The translations under genes and the position numbers were made by a program. Below, in pieces: positions 55,548 through 64,000 of a DNA stretch of 64,000 nucleotides. The notes under the pieces are model-generated. The model saw only the letters and a program-made list of their open reading frames with translations. It did no database searches and was not told the origin of the DNA. Source of the stretch: CAYRDK01 sp043819345 (lineage in GTDB: Bacteria; Omnitrophota; Gorgyraeia; Velamenicoccales; Velamenicoccaceae); contig JBDREX010000007.1 in assembly GCA_043819345.1 (NCBI GenBank), positions 1 to 64,000 of the forward strand, written 5' to 3'. Every line of letters starts with the position of its first letter. The first letter of the stretch is position 1.

Positions 55548-56369
55548 ATGAAAACAAGATTATCAAAAGTAGAACAAAAAACAGCATTGTTGTATGGCCG
55601 GATACATGCTTTAACTGATATGGAAGATGCTGAGCGTGAAGCGGCTACTTTTTTAACTGCCAGACATCTGGAGACTCGTGAGGATTTTCTTGCTGGCAAG
55701 AAGTGTCTTGATGCCGGATGTGGTGGTAAGGGCAGGGCCTTAAAGGGCCTTTTTCGTCTGGGAAGCCGAGATATTACAGCCATTGATATTTCTGAAATTA
55801 ATCTGGAAAACGCCAGAAATGAGAATAAGGAAATTCTAGATTGTGTGAATTTTAAGTTCATGTCTATACTTGATTTGGATGCTTCACAGGAGCGTTTCGA
55901 TTTTATCCATTGTAGCGGGGTAGTTCATCATATGGAAAATCCTCAGAAGGCCATAGAAATGCTTTACCGTTGCTTAAAACCCGGAGGCCATCTATATATT
56001 GGCGTTTTTGGGCGTGGAGGGATTCTTTATGGCGTTGGGAATTTATTTAGGGGCCTTGCCAGGCTTATCCCTTACAATGTGGCTTTTTTGTTTTTTAGGG
56101 TATTTTTAAAAGGGGTTGTTGCGCGTGAAGTTTTTGATTATTTGTACGTACCTTTCCAGTTCCATTTTTCTGAAGATTCCGCAGTGAATCTTTTAAGAGA
56201 AGTTGGTCTTACGCATATCAAGCGATTGAATCAGCCTGAGCATAAGGCGAAGTCGTTTATCTTTAATTTTCTTAAGCCGTGTTATTATGATCCAAAGACA
56301 TTTATAGGGCGATTCATGGCAGGTGATGGATGGATTGTTTTAATGGCACAGAAAGAATTAGGTAGCTAG
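55548..56369 (+). CDS. Class I SAM-dependent methyltransferase
   Basis: A 273-residue methyltransferase. KKCLDAGCGGKGRALKGLFRLGSRDITAIDISEINLENAR is motif I and the acidic loop, followed by FDFIHCSGVVHHMENPQKAIEMLYRCLKPGGHLYIGVFG, the UbiE/Coq5-like post-I and motif III region. No membrane segment is certain, but IPYNVAFLFFRVFLKGVVA is hydrophobic. It belongs to the run of decorating enzymes in the locus; the acceptor is unknown. It starts two bases after the preceding methyltransferase. Confidence 0.85.
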   Translation: MKTRLSKVEQKTALLYGRIHALTDMEDAEREAATFLTARHLETREDFLAGKKCLDAGCGGKGRALKGLFRLGSRDITAIDISEINLENARNENKEILDCVNFKFMSILDLDASQERFDFIHCSGVVHHMENPQKAIEMLYRCLKPGGHLYIGVFGRGGILYGVGNLFRGLARLIPYNVAFLFFRVFLKGVVAREVFDYLYVPFQFHFSEDSAVNLLREVGLTHIKRLNQPEHKAKSFIFNFLKPCYYDPKTFIGRFMAGDGWIVLMAQKELGS

Positions 56370-56372
56370 AAA

Positions 56373-58184
56373 ATGAAACAGGTTATACTTGGAATTAATT
56401 GTGGGCATGATGCGACGGCTGTTTTATTAAAAGACGGCCATGTTGCCGCAGCTGTTGCTGAAGAGCGCTTGACGAAAAATAAGCTTCAGATTGGATTTCC
56501 CTGGATGGCGATCAGGCAGGTTTTGCGCTTAGGGTCTATTGAATCGCATGAAATAGATTTAGTTGTACTTGCCCACGAGCAGTATTTAAAAGCCAATCCT
56601 TTCTTCATTAATCTGATCATGGATAATCAGCGTGAATTGGTAGATATTGGAAATGAATTATCCTGCTTATCTCTTGCGAAGGAAGTTTTTTATCAGCTCA
56701 GGCATAAGAAAAGAGTTTCATTGAATGCGGCAAAGACAGATGATGGTGGTTATGCGCGGGCTGCTTTTGCAAACAGCCTTGCATCTTTAGGAATTACGGC
56801 GCCACTTGTAACGGAAGACCATCATATGGCTCATGCGGCGAGTGCTTATTATACCTCAGGTTTTGATAAGTGCCTTGTTGTAACGATTGACGGAAGTGGA
56901 GATGGTTTGTCTCATACGACTTGTCTTGGAGCAGATGGGGCCTTGAAACGTTTAAGTGTGACTCCTTTATGCTATAGTCCCGGTGTTTTTTATTCAGCTG
57001 TAACGAAATTTTTAGGTTTTAAGCGGCATCGGCATGAGGGAAAAATTACAGGCCTGGCTGCTTATGGCGATCCAATGAAGTTGTATCCTGTTATGTCTAA
57101 GGTGCTTTGTGTTTCACCTGATGCTAAATCTTTTTCATCGCAAATGAGTTATGATTTTTCAAAATGGATGAAGATGCGTTGGGGTATGCGTTTATGTTCT
57201 GGAACATATTTTCGAAGCCAGGAAACCAATCATCTGTTAGATATTTTTAGAAAAGAGTTTAGAGCCGAAAAGCCTGAAGATGTCGCGGCTGCTGCGCAAT
57301 ACTGCCTGGAAGAAGCTGTGTTAAAAGTAATTTCAGAGGGTCTTAGGTTAACAGGGTGTACGCGTGTAGCTTTAGCAGGCGGTGTTTTTGGGAATGTTAA
57401 ATTGAATCAAAGAATCTTAGAATTATCCGGCGTTCAGGAGGTTTTTATCCATCCGAATATGGGGGATGGAGGGACTGCTTTAGGAGGTGCTTATCTGGCA
57501 TGGGCGAAGGAATTAGCCAAGGCTCAGCGAAAACTTATGCCAAAACGGATGCACGATGTCTATTTGGGAGCCGACTACAGTGATGATGAAATATTAAAGG
57601 CAATTCAGAAACGGGGGATTGCGGCAGAGTATTGCAAAGATATTGAAAGCGCAGTAGCGGAGTTTTTGTCTAAGGGATTGATTGTTGGGCGTTTTAATGG
57701 CCGGATGGAATATGGCCCGAGGGCTTTGGGGAACCGGAGTATTTTGGCTCAGGCAACAGATCCAACTATTATGGATTGGCTCAATGTCAGACTAAATAGA
57801 ACGGAATTTATGCCTTTTGCTCCGAGTATTCTTGCTGAAGATGCTAGCCGGTTTTACGAAAAAGTTGCTGATGCGGCTTATCCTTGTGAATTTATGACTA
57901 TTACGTGTTGTGTAAAGAAGGATGTTGTTGATTTGGCGCAAGGGGCTCATCACATTGATTATACAGCCAGGCCGCACATTGTTAAAAAAGATGTTAATGT
58001 GAGCTATTATCGTATTTTAGAAAACTATAAAAAAATGACGGGGCTGCCATTGATTCTTAATACGAGTTTTAATGCTCATGAACATCCTATTGTTGAATCT
58101 CCGGAAGATGCCATTGAGAGTTTTTTAAGTGGCACGGTTGATGTATTGGCTATTGGAAATTTTTTATTAGAACGCTCAAAATAG
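56373..58184 (+). CDS. Carbamoyltransferase, NodU/CmcH family (copy 1)
   Basis: A 603-residue O-carbamoyltransferase using carbamoyl phosphate and ATP. The N-terminal Kae1/YgjD-like ATP-grasp-independent domain reads ILGINCGHDATAVLLKDGHVAAAVAEERLTKNK, TEDHHMAHAASAYYTSGF (metal His), VVTIDGSGDGLSHT, LAGGVFGNVKLNQRI and MGDGGTALGGAYLAW. The C-terminal carbamoyltransferase domain has FNGRMEYGPRALGNRSILA, NRTEFMPFAPSIL, HIDYTARPHIV and PLILNTSFNAHEHPIVESPEDAI. It probably carbamoylates a sugar of the surface glycan. It follows the methyltransferase by three bases. Confidence 0.94.
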   Translation: MKQVILGINCGHDATAVLLKDGHVAAAVAEERLTKNKLQIGFPWMAIRQVLRLGSIESHEIDLVVLAHEQYLKANPFFINLIMDNQRELVDIGNELSCLSLAKEVFYQLRHKKRVSLNAAKTDDGGYARAAFANSLASLGITAPLVTEDHHMAHAASAYYTSGFDKCLVVTIDGSGDGLSHTTCLGADGALKRLSVTPLCYSPGVFYSAVTKFLGFKRHRHEGKITGLAAYGDPMKLYPVMSKVLCVSPDAKSFSSQMSYDFSKWMKMRWGMRLCSGTYFRSQETNHLLDIFRKEFRAEKPEDVAAAAQYCLEEAVLKVISEGLRLTGCTRVALAGGVFGNVKLNQRILELSGVQEVFIHPNMGDGGTALGGAYLAWAKELAKAQRKLMPKRMHDVYLGADYSDDEILKAIQKRGIAAEYCKDIESAVAEFLSKGLIVGRFNGRMEYGPRALGNRSILAQATDPTIMDWLNVRLNRTEFMPFAPSILAEDASRFYEKVADAAYPCEFMTITCCVKKDVVDLAQGAHHIDYTARPHIVKKDVNVSYYRILENYKKMTGLPLILNTSFNAHEHPIVESPEDAIESFLSGTVDVLAIGNFLLERSK

Positions 58185-58213
58185 CATGGTTTTAAGATTA
58201 TAAAGGAGAGTCT

Positions 58214-60067
58214 ATGCTTTCTAAAGTTTCAAGTGGGAAGAGAAAGTGGCTGGGTTTTTTTCTTTTGGCTTTTGTTTGTGTGGCAACGGTAAATTTTATT
58301 AAATTTAATAGCATGAATCTTGCTTCAAGTGGCCACTGGCTTTATGATTTGACAGAGTTTGAAGATAAAGCCCGTTTTCAGGATTGGGAGGATGTTGTTG
58401 CAGGAGAGGATAGCCAGTTTTTTACCGAGTTCTGTTCGGACAAGAACCACTTAATTTCAGACATGCTTTTTTACAGTTATGCAACACTTCCGGCCTATCT
58501 GACATATAAAATAATGCCGTTCCGAGGCCCTGCATTTTGGATTTTACAGCGGGTTTTGCATAGCATCTTGGGCATATTGGCCGTTCTCTTGATTTTTCTT
58601 ATTGCCGATTTATGTTATGGGCCTTTAGTGGGGTTTCTTGCAAGTTTATTTGCGGCTTTTTGTCCGCATATCTGGATTGCCTATAATTTTGATACGGCGA
58701 TACAGCGCGGTTTTAATCTTTTTTTTAGCCTTTTGTTTGTTTACTTTTTTTTACGATCATTAAAACAGGTCAGGTGGCGCTGGTTGATTCTTGCAGCATT
58801 TGCCATGGGAGTGAATTTTCTTTTTTTTCATATGGGTTCACATATGATGCCGATCATTGTTTTTTTGTTTTGTGTCTATAAGGCCATTGCGGACAGACGC
58901 AGTTTTTCCCAGGCTCATTTAAAAAGAACTCATATAGTAAAGGATAAAGAGAGTTTCAATGTCTCCTGGCCTCTATTGTTGAAGATTAGGCCTGGGCATC
59001 AGTCGCCTCGATTTATAAAGTCGGCTTGGATGAGTTATTTAGTTTATTTTCTTTTAATTGTTTTGATTGCTGTAACATTTGCTTTTTTGTTGAATTTATT
59101 TCATACCTTATATTTTCATCTACCCTCCTCACCCCAAACATGGTTTGAAAGTTACTTTAAGAAAGGATCTGTTGCTTCTCATACGGTTGAGAACTTTGTG
59201 CTCTTAGATAAACATAGGCTTCTAACTAATTTAAGTGAGCATATTCACGGTATGTTCATAGACGGAAAGACTTCTGATTGGCACTATAGCATGTCTCCTC
59301 CGGGCGTGCCGTACATTCATAATTACGCGATATCATTCTTTTTTGTGATTAGTGTTTTTTTAGCTTTTTGGCGAAGACGAGATAAGGATGTTTTTTTTGT
59401 TATTTGGTTTTTAGCCTTTTTTCTGATTTACTCGTTTTTAATTGTTGTCAGACAAAAAAATATTTTATGGGAGACTCCAGCGATATTTATTCTTGCGGCT
59501 AGCGCTGTGCCGGAAGTTGCTGCTTTTATTTATAGGCGTGTTAAGCTGTTTTCAAAAAGGGCCTGGACAATTTTTTTGGCTGCAATCATGGCTTTAAGCA
59601 GTGTGGTGACGGGGTCTTATTATATCTTTTCATTTTTGCCGGCTAAGAATTTTTATAATGCTGGCGGACAGATGGGAACCTATCAGCTTTATCAGTATTT
59701 GAAAAATCAGGGTTATACATGGCAATCTAAAATTGTGTTTACGTTGCCGGATGTAAATTTAGGCCACATGATGCTAAGGCTTTTTACACAAAAAACTCCG
59801 GATATTGTCTGTATGTCACATTATGGTGTTGGCACGCCTCTAAAAGATGACGATTGGAAAAAAGCTGAGTCGCAATTGAAGAAAGATAGTGATAAGCTTT
59901 TTTTCTGCTTTCTTTATTTTGAAAATGGCCTAGGTGTTAACTACATAACGGATAATTATTGGCGGGAAATTTTTAATAGGCTTCATCCCGAAAGTGAACC
60001 TTTTGAGATTAAGGGTTTTGATGGAAAAACGATCTGGCGTGTTTATGAGATCAAAGGGGATCTGTAA
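58214..60067 (+). CDS. Polytopic membrane protein, GT-C-type glycosyltransferase candidate (GT39-like)
   Basis: A 617-residue inner-membrane protein with about ten hydrophobic helices. An acidic first periplasmic loop (YDLTEFEDKARFQDWEDVVAG) follows the first helix, as in GT-C transferases that use lipid-linked sugars, and a soluble C-terminal part (from about 530) follows the last helix. The pattern is like ArnT/PMT (GT39) proteins or polymerases, but sequence motifs are weak. AAAGGAGAG sits just before the ATG. It lies between carbamoyltransferase copy 1 and wecB and would act after flipping, in the periplasm. Confidence 0.7.
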   Translation: MLSKVSSGKRKWLGFFLLAFVCVATVNFIKFNSMNLASSGHWLYDLTEFEDKARFQDWEDVVAGEDSQFFTEFCSDKNHLISDMLFYSYATLPAYLTYKIMPFRGPAFWILQRVLHSILGILAVLLIFLIADLCYGPLVGFLASLFAAFCPHIWIAYNFDTAIQRGFNLFFSLLFVYFFLRSLKQVRWRWLILAAFAMGVNFLFFHMGSHMMPIIVFLFCVYKAIADRRSFSQAHLKRTHIVKDKESFNVSWPLLLKIRPGHQSPRFIKSAWMSYLVYFLLIVLIAVTFAFLLNLFHTLYFHLPSSPQTWFESYFKKGSVASHTVENFVLLDKHRLLTNLSEHIHGMFIDGKTSDWHYSMSPPGVPYIHNYAISFFFVISVFLAFWRRRDKDVFFVIWFLAFFLIYSFLIVVRQKNILWETPAIFILAASAVPEVAAFIYRRVKLFSKRAWTIFLAAIMALSSVVTGSYYIFSFLPAKNFYNAGGQMGTYQLYQYLKNQGYTWQSKIVFTLPDVNLGHMMLRLFTQKTPDIVCMSHYGVGTPLKDDDWKKAESQLKKDSDKLFFCFLYFENGLGVNYITDNYWREIFNRLHPESEPFEIKGFDGKTIWRVYEIKGDL

Positions 60068-60100
60068 AACGTAGATTTTTTAAAAAAGGATAGCTTGGAA

Positions 60101-61222
60101 ATGATTGGTTTAACAGAGGCGAAAAAGGTGATTCATGTTGTAGGGGCGCGGCCGAACTATATGAAGGCTATTCCTGTTATAAGGCGCCTATCAAATTATT
60201 CGCATATACGTTCATATCTTCTGCATACAGGGCAACACTATGATCAGCGCTTATCGAATATTTTTTTTAAAGAGCTGAATTTTCCTTGTATTGATTTTCA
60301 GCTTAAGTTGGTTTCGGCCTCTGGGATTGCCCAGTTCGCGGACATTATGAAAAAGTTTGAAAAAACAGCCAAAAAGGTTAACCCGGATCTTGTAGTTGTT
60401 TATGGAGATGTTAATTCGACGCTTGCCTGCGCACTGTCTGCTAAAAAGTTGAATATAAAAGTAGCACATGTTGAGGCTGGATTGAGGAGCCGAGATTCTT
60501 CAATGCCTGAGGAGGTTAATCGGATTTTGACAGATGCTGTTTCTGATCTCTTATTCACTCCTTCTGTCGATGCGAACCGGAATCTTATGAGGGAAGGTAT
60601 CTCTCGCGAAAAGATCTGTTTTGCGGGTAATGTGATGATAGATTCTCTTGTTGCCTGCTTGCCAAGGATACACAAAAGCTTGATTTTGAATCGATTAAAT
60701 CTGCAGAAAAAAAAGTATTGTGTTTTAACATTGCATCGTCCTTCAAATGTTGATACGGCAGACGGCTTAGAAGAGATTTTGAGTGCTTTGGAAGAGATCA
60801 GCAGAAATTATAAGATTGTTTTTCCTGTGCATCCCAGGACAGCGAAAAGCTTGAAATATTTTTTTCCACATCATGACATTTGGACGAATAAAAATTTTTG
60901 TGTGATCGATCCTCTCGGCTACCTTGATTTTATGTGTTTAGTTAAGGATAGTTTTTGTGTCTTGACCGATTCCGGGGGCATCCAGGAAGAAACGACATTT
61001 CTTGGTGTTCCATGTCTAACGATACGGGAGAATACGGAGCGGCCTATTACGATTAGCCAAGGAACAAATGTCTTGGGTGGAGTTAAAAAGGCCGGTATTA
61101 TAAAACATTTCCGCAAAATTAAATCCCGTAGTGGTAAACATTCCTGTAAAATACAATACTGGGAGGGTAAGTCTTCTTCCAGAATTGCCCACAAGCTCAA
61201 CCTTTTTTTGAACTCCCTGTAA
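60101..61222 (+). CDS. wecB: UDP-N-acetylglucosamine 2-epimerase (WecB-like, non-hydrolysing)
   Basis: Interconverts UDP-GlcNAc and UDP-ManNAc, or a related amino-sugar nucleotide. VVGARPNYMKAIPVIRRL, LLHTGQHYDQRLSNIFFKEL, VVYGDVNSTLACALSAKKL, HVEAGLRSRDSSMPEEVNRILTD, LTLHRPSNVD and LTDSGGIQEETTFLGVPCLTIRENTERP are diagnostic. ATG at 60101 is ten bases after AAAGGA; TTG at 60095 is only four bases after it and would add two residues. It could supply ManNAc or act at the end of a WbpI-type pathway. Confidence 0.94.
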   Translation: MIGLTEAKKVIHVVGARPNYMKAIPVIRRLSNYSHIRSYLLHTGQHYDQRLSNIFFKELNFPCIDFQLKLVSASGIAQFADIMKKFEKTAKKVNPDLVVVYGDVNSTLACALSAKKLNIKVAHVEAGLRSRDSSMPEEVNRILTDAVSDLLFTPSVDANRNLMREGISREKICFAGNVMIDSLVACLPRIHKSLILNRLNLQKKKYCVLTLHRPSNVDTADGLEEILSALEEISRNYKIVFPVHPRTAKSLKYFFPHHDIWTNKNFCVIDPLGYLDFMCLVKDSFCVLTDSGGIQEETTFLGVPCLTIRENTERPITISQGTNVLGGVKKAGIIKHFRKIKSRSGKHSCKIQYWEGKSSSRIAHKLNLFLNSL

Positions 61223-61326
61223 TCGAGTTTTTTTCCTGAAAGTAGTACTATTTTTTATCTTTGCGCGAGGTTTTCCTTTGTTCAAAAGTGTTTTGTTTTT
61301 CACGAACTTATGGTATATTAAGTACT

Positions 61327-61357
61327 TTGGAAATATTGTAATTTACGCTGTTAAAAT
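61327..61357 (+). promoter_or_regulatory. Possible promoter for carbamoyltransferase copy 2
   Basis: TTGGAA (61327-61332) lies 19 bases before TAAAAT (61352-61357), which is preceded by an extended -10 TG. Spacing is longer than ideal. If used, the leader would be only about eight bases, without a ribosome binding site. Confidence 0.35.
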
Positions 61358-61371
61358 AACCTAATAAATCT

Positions 61372-63192
61372 ATGAATATTTTGGGGATTTCATGTCTTTA
61401 TCATGATAGCGCCGCTTGCCTTTTGCGTGATGGTGACATTGTCGGAGCTGTCCAGGAGGAGAGGTTTACCCGGAAAAAGCATGATTATCGTTTTCCCAGG
61501 CTTGCGACTGAGTGGTGTTTAAAAGCCGGTGGTATCAAGGTTGAGGATCTGGATTTTGTTGTTTTTTATGACAAGCCTTTGTTGAAATTTGAAAGGATTT
61601 TGGAGACTTCCTTGTCTTATGCGCCATCTGGAATCAGCCAATTTATGCAGGCTATGCCGTTATGGTTAAAACAGAAGCTTTGGATTCCGGATCTCATTGG
61701 AAAAGAGCTTAATTATAAAGGGAAGGTGCTTTTTACAGAGCATCATGAGTCTCACGCGGCGAGCGCTTTTTATCCGTCCCCTTTTCAGGAGGCAGCTTTT
61801 TTAACAATTGATGGTGTTGGTGAATGGGAAACTGTGAGTTTTGGGGTTGGCAAGGGCAACCAGTTAGATATTCAGCAGGATTTAAAATTTCCCCATTCAT
61901 TAGGCCTTTTGTATTCCGCGTTTACTTATTATGCGGGCTTTAAAGTTAATTCCGGAGAGTATAAGTTAATGGGGTTGGCTCCATATGGTGAACCTAAATA
62001 TGTGGATTTGATTTTAAAAGAACTTGTTGATTTAAAAGAGGATGGTTCTTTTAAGTTGAATATGGATTATTTTGGTTTTTGCGATAGTCTCAAAATGACA
62101 AATCGGCGCTTCGACAAACTTTTTGGGAGCCCTGCCAGAACTCCAGAAACAAAAATTACTCAAAAATATATGGACATTGCTGCTTCTATTCAAAAAGTGA
62201 CCGAAGAGATAGTTCTTCGTATGAGCCGCTATGTTTATGAGATAACGAAACAGGAGAGGCTTTGTTTGGCTGGTGGTGTAGCACTTAATTGTGTAAGTAA
62301 TGGCCGTATTTTGAGAGAAGGGCCTTTTAAAGAGATTTGGATTCAACCGGCTAGCGGTGATGCTGGAGGCGCCTTGGGAGCAGCGTTTTTGGTGTGGCAT
62401 AAATATCTGGGTGGTGCAAGGCAGGCGAATGGCAAGACTGACACACAGAAAGCATCTTTGTTGGGGCCTGATTTTTCTGATTGCGAAATTGAGTCATTTC
62501 TTTGTAAGGAGTCCATTGTTTTTGAAAAGTTGGAAGGAAAAGACTTTACAAATAGGGTTGCAGATTTATTGGCGCAAGGCCATGTGATTGGTTGGTTTCA
62601 GGGGCGTATGGAGTTTGGGCCAAGGGCCCTGGGTAATCGGAGCATTTTAGGGGATCCGCGCAATGTCCAGATGCAATCCAAGATGAACCTTAAGATTAAA
62701 TACCGGGAATCGTTTAGGCCTTTTGCTCCAACAGTGCTAAAAGAGCATGCCAATCAGTGGTTTGACCTTGAAAGTGATAGCCCGTATATGCTGATCGTGG
62801 CTCCGGTTAAAGAAGATAAGCATCTTCCTCTGGATAAGGAAAAGGCGGGCTTACTTAGAGGTTTTGACAAGCTCAAGGCCTCTCGGTCTCAGATTCCTGC
62901 TGTAACACATGTGGATTATTCGGCCAGAGTTCAGGTTGCAGATAAGGACAAGAATGCCTTGTATCATAATTTAATAAATTCATTTTACAAGAAGACGGGT
63001 TGTCCAGTCATCATTAATACTTCTTTCAATGTCCGGGGGGAACCTCTTGTTTGCACCCCTGAGGATGCTTATCGGTGTTTTATGAGGACGGAGATGGATT
63101 ATTTAGTTATGGGGCCGTTTCTTCTCGAAAAAACTAAGCAAAAAAAGATATCCGAGGATGTTGCCTGGCAACAAGAGTTTGAGCTTGATTAA
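61372..63192 (+). CDS. Carbamoyltransferase, NodU/CmcH family (copy 2, SxtI-like)
   Basis: A 606-residue O-carbamoyltransferase, divergent from the copy at 56373. ILGISCLYHDSAACLLRDGDIVGAVQEERFTRKKHD, FTEHHESHAASAFYPSPF, AFLTIDGVGEWE, LAGGVALNCVSNGRIL and GDAGGALGAAFLVW form the N-terminal domain; FQGRMEFGPRALGNRSILGDPRN, YRESFRPFAPTVLKEHA, HVDYSARVQ and CPVIINTSFNVRGEPLVCTPEDA form the C-terminal part. It directly precedes SxtJ and DUF5989 genes, the usual company of this subtype. No ribosome binding site precedes the ATG. Confidence 0.95.
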   Translation: MNILGISCLYHDSAACLLRDGDIVGAVQEERFTRKKHDYRFPRLATEWCLKAGGIKVEDLDFVVFYDKPLLKFERILETSLSYAPSGISQFMQAMPLWLKQKLWIPDLIGKELNYKGKVLFTEHHESHAASAFYPSPFQEAAFLTIDGVGEWETVSFGVGKGNQLDIQQDLKFPHSLGLLYSAFTYYAGFKVNSGEYKLMGLAPYGEPKYVDLILKELVDLKEDGSFKLNMDYFGFCDSLKMTNRRFDKLFGSPARTPETKITQKYMDIAASIQKVTEEIVLRMSRYVYEITKQERLCLAGGVALNCVSNGRILREGPFKEIWIQPASGDAGGALGAAFLVWHKYLGGARQANGKTDTQKASLLGPDFSDCEIESFLCKESIVFEKLEGKDFTNRVADLLAQGHVIGWFQGRMEFGPRALGNRSILGDPRNVQMQSKMNLKIKYRESFRPFAPTVLKEHANQWFDLESDSPYMLIVAPVKEDKHLPLDKEKAGLLRGFDKLKASRSQIPAVTHVDYSARVQVADKDKNALYHNLINSFYKKTGCPVIINTSFNVRGEPLVCTPEDAYRCFMRTEMDYLVMGPFLLEKTKQKKISEDVAWQQEFELD

Positions 63193-63202
63193 GGAAAAAA
63201 CA

Positions 63203-63604
63203 ATGGATAGGATTCAATTAACAAGACAAGATCTGAAAAAGTTCGGTTTGACAATGGGATCAGCGTTTTTGATTTTAGGCCTGGTGTTTCTTTTGCAGAA
63301 AAAACAGGCATGGCAGAGTCTGTGGCCCATTAGTTTTGTTTTTTTTATGGCGTCTTTGATAGTGCCCATGTGGCTTAAACCGGTGCATTCTTTTTGGATG
63401 AAATTCGCGTCTATTTTAGGCTGGGTAAACACTCGAATCCTATTGTCTTTGTTTTTTTATTTTGTTTTGACCCCGGTTGGTTTGGTTATGAAGCTCTTTG
63501 GAAAAAATCCACTGGATCGTCGTTTGCAGAAAGAAAGGGCTTCTTACTGGTTTAAAAGAGAGAGCACAGATTTTAATCCTGCCAGCTATGAACGTCAGTT
63601 TTGA
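63203..63604 (+). CDS. SxtJ family membrane protein
   Basis: A 133-residue membrane protein with three hydrophobic helices (GLTMGSAFLILGLVFLL, LWPISFVFFMASLIVPMWL and ILLSLFFYFVLTPVGLVMKL) and the family's basic C-terminal GKNPLDRRLQKERASYW. SxtJ-like proteins accompany carbamoyltransferases in saxitoxin clusters and in many glycan loci; their role is unknown. The start is placed at ATG 63203, with AAGGA seven bases upstream, rather than at an earlier in-frame codon inside the carbamoyltransferase gene. Confidence 0.85.
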   Translation: MDRIQLTRQDLKKFGLTMGSAFLILGLVFLLQKKQAWQSLWPISFVFFMASLIVPMWLKPVHSFWMKFASILGWVNTRILLSLFFYFVLTPVGLVMKLFGKNPLDRRLQKERASYWFKRESTDFNPASYERQF

Positions 63605-63641
63605 TCTCTTGGTTGGTTTTTTGATTGAAAGGGGAAGATAA

Positions 63642-63803
63642 ATGGGCAAAATTGCACTTGTAAAAGAATTGTGGTCATTTTTACGGGTTAGAAAAAAATG
63701 GTGGCTCCTGCCGCTTGTCGTTTTACTCTTTTTATTAGGGGCTTTATTGTTATTGGCCCAATCTTCTGGGGCGATTGCGCCTTTTATTTATACTCTATTT
63801 TAA
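63642..63803 (+). CDS. DUF5989-like small membrane protein
   Basis: A 53-residue protein preceded by AAAGGGGAAG. It begins MGKIALVKELWSFLRVRKKW, followed by one membrane helix rich in Leu and Val (about 20-39) and SSGAIAPFIYTLF at the end. The KELWxFLRxRKKWWLLP pattern followed by a closing SSG-A-APFIYTLF is that of DUF5989, regularly found right after SxtJ. It ends 20 bases before the next gene. Function unknown; probably part of a membrane complex with SxtJ. Confidence 0.8.
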   Translation: MGKIALVKELWSFLRVRKKWWLLPLVVLLFLLGALLLLAQSSGAIAPFIYTLF

Positions 63804-63822
63804 GATCTCTTGGTTTTAATAA

Positions 63823-64000
63823 ATGAAAAAAGAATTTCCAAAAAAATTTGAAAAAGTTTTCCTGAGAATAGGCATCGTTCTACTGGTTTTAGGGTTGTTT
63901 CTGAATCAGTGGATGGTTACTAAAATTATTAGCCCTGATGGGCTTCCTGCGGCAGCATATTTTTTTGTCTGGACTCAGCAGGCCGCTCTTTTTATTCTCG
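63823..64000 (+). CDS. N-terminal part of a membrane-anchored protein (cut by window end)
   Basis: An open frame from ATG 63823 to the window edge, 59 codons. It begins with a basic stretch (MKKEFPKKFEKVFLRIG) and a membrane helix (IVLLVLGLFLN), then a likely extracytoplasmic segment (QWMVTKIISPDGLPAAAYFF). In similar modules the gene after DUF5989 often encodes such an anchored protein, sometimes followed by an SGNH hydrolase, but too little is visible to name the family. Confidence 0.55.
   Translation, partial: MKKEFPKKFEKVFLRIGIVLLVLGLFLNQWMVTKIISPDGLPAAAYFFVWTQQAALFIL

Overview
The window is a gene-dense, moderately AT-rich bacterial chromosome segment in which every recognisable gene lies on the + strand. 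The organism is Gram-negative-like: it carries an LpxL/HtrB-type acyltransferase, a beta-barrel outer-membrane protein and a large surface-polysaccharide locus. The combination of ApbE, PPDK, alpha2-type GlyRS, a two-CW protein, a translation-factor-like small protein, many NodU-type carbamoyltransferases and B12-dependent radical SAM enzymes resembles genomes of Candidatus Omnitrophota (OP3). That assignment is inference from gene content; there is no rRNA in the window.

Left part (1-21,000): a partial protein with KKEEPL repeats; a UvrD/PcrA-type helicase overlapping a PolB-like exonuclease; a run of metabolic and nucleic-acid genes (cupin-like protein, YkgJ-type cysteine cluster, YjbQ, NrnA, flavin reductase, MFS exporter, PolX, ApbE); PilZ, two-CW, DacA-like and hydrolase genes with touching or overlapping ends; panB; GlyRS; pyruvate phosphate dikinase; a short sigma-70 factor coupled to an HTH-less LacI-type sensor; apt; and one tRNA-Arg(CCU).

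Middle (21,000-29,950): a structured, repeat-rich stretch behind the tRNA that duplicates the tRNA 3' end; a PHP phosphoesterase; an outer-membrane barrel protein with a consensus promoter, a long leader holding a 14-codon ORF, and a strong terminator; then the most unusual pair in the window, a membrane-anchored carbohydrate-binding-like protein and a ParA-type ATPase fused to an AMPK/CBM48-type glycogen-binding domain. A lysine-tailed translation-factor-like protein, a DUF3108 protein, an MGDG-synthase-like glycosyltransferase and a lipid A-type acyltransferase follow.

Right part (29,947-64,000): a surface-glycan assembly locus. It has a Wzx-like flippase, at least six family-2 glycosyltransferases and activation of at least four sugar nucleotide types: dTDP (RfbA, RfbB), GDP-mannose (ManC), CDP (RfbF, RfbG, RfbH plus a YerE-like TPP enzyme and a reductase, which together suggest a yersiniose-like branched 3,6-dideoxysugar) and UDP (WecB). 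A DegT aminotransferase, an oxidoreductase and a hexapeptide acyltransferase suggest an N-acylated amino sugar. A NodB deacetylase overlapping a formyltransferase, two methyltransferases, two carbamoyltransferases, two B12-binding radical SAM enzymes and the SxtJ/DUF5989 module suggest heavy decoration. The window ends inside the gene after DUF5989.
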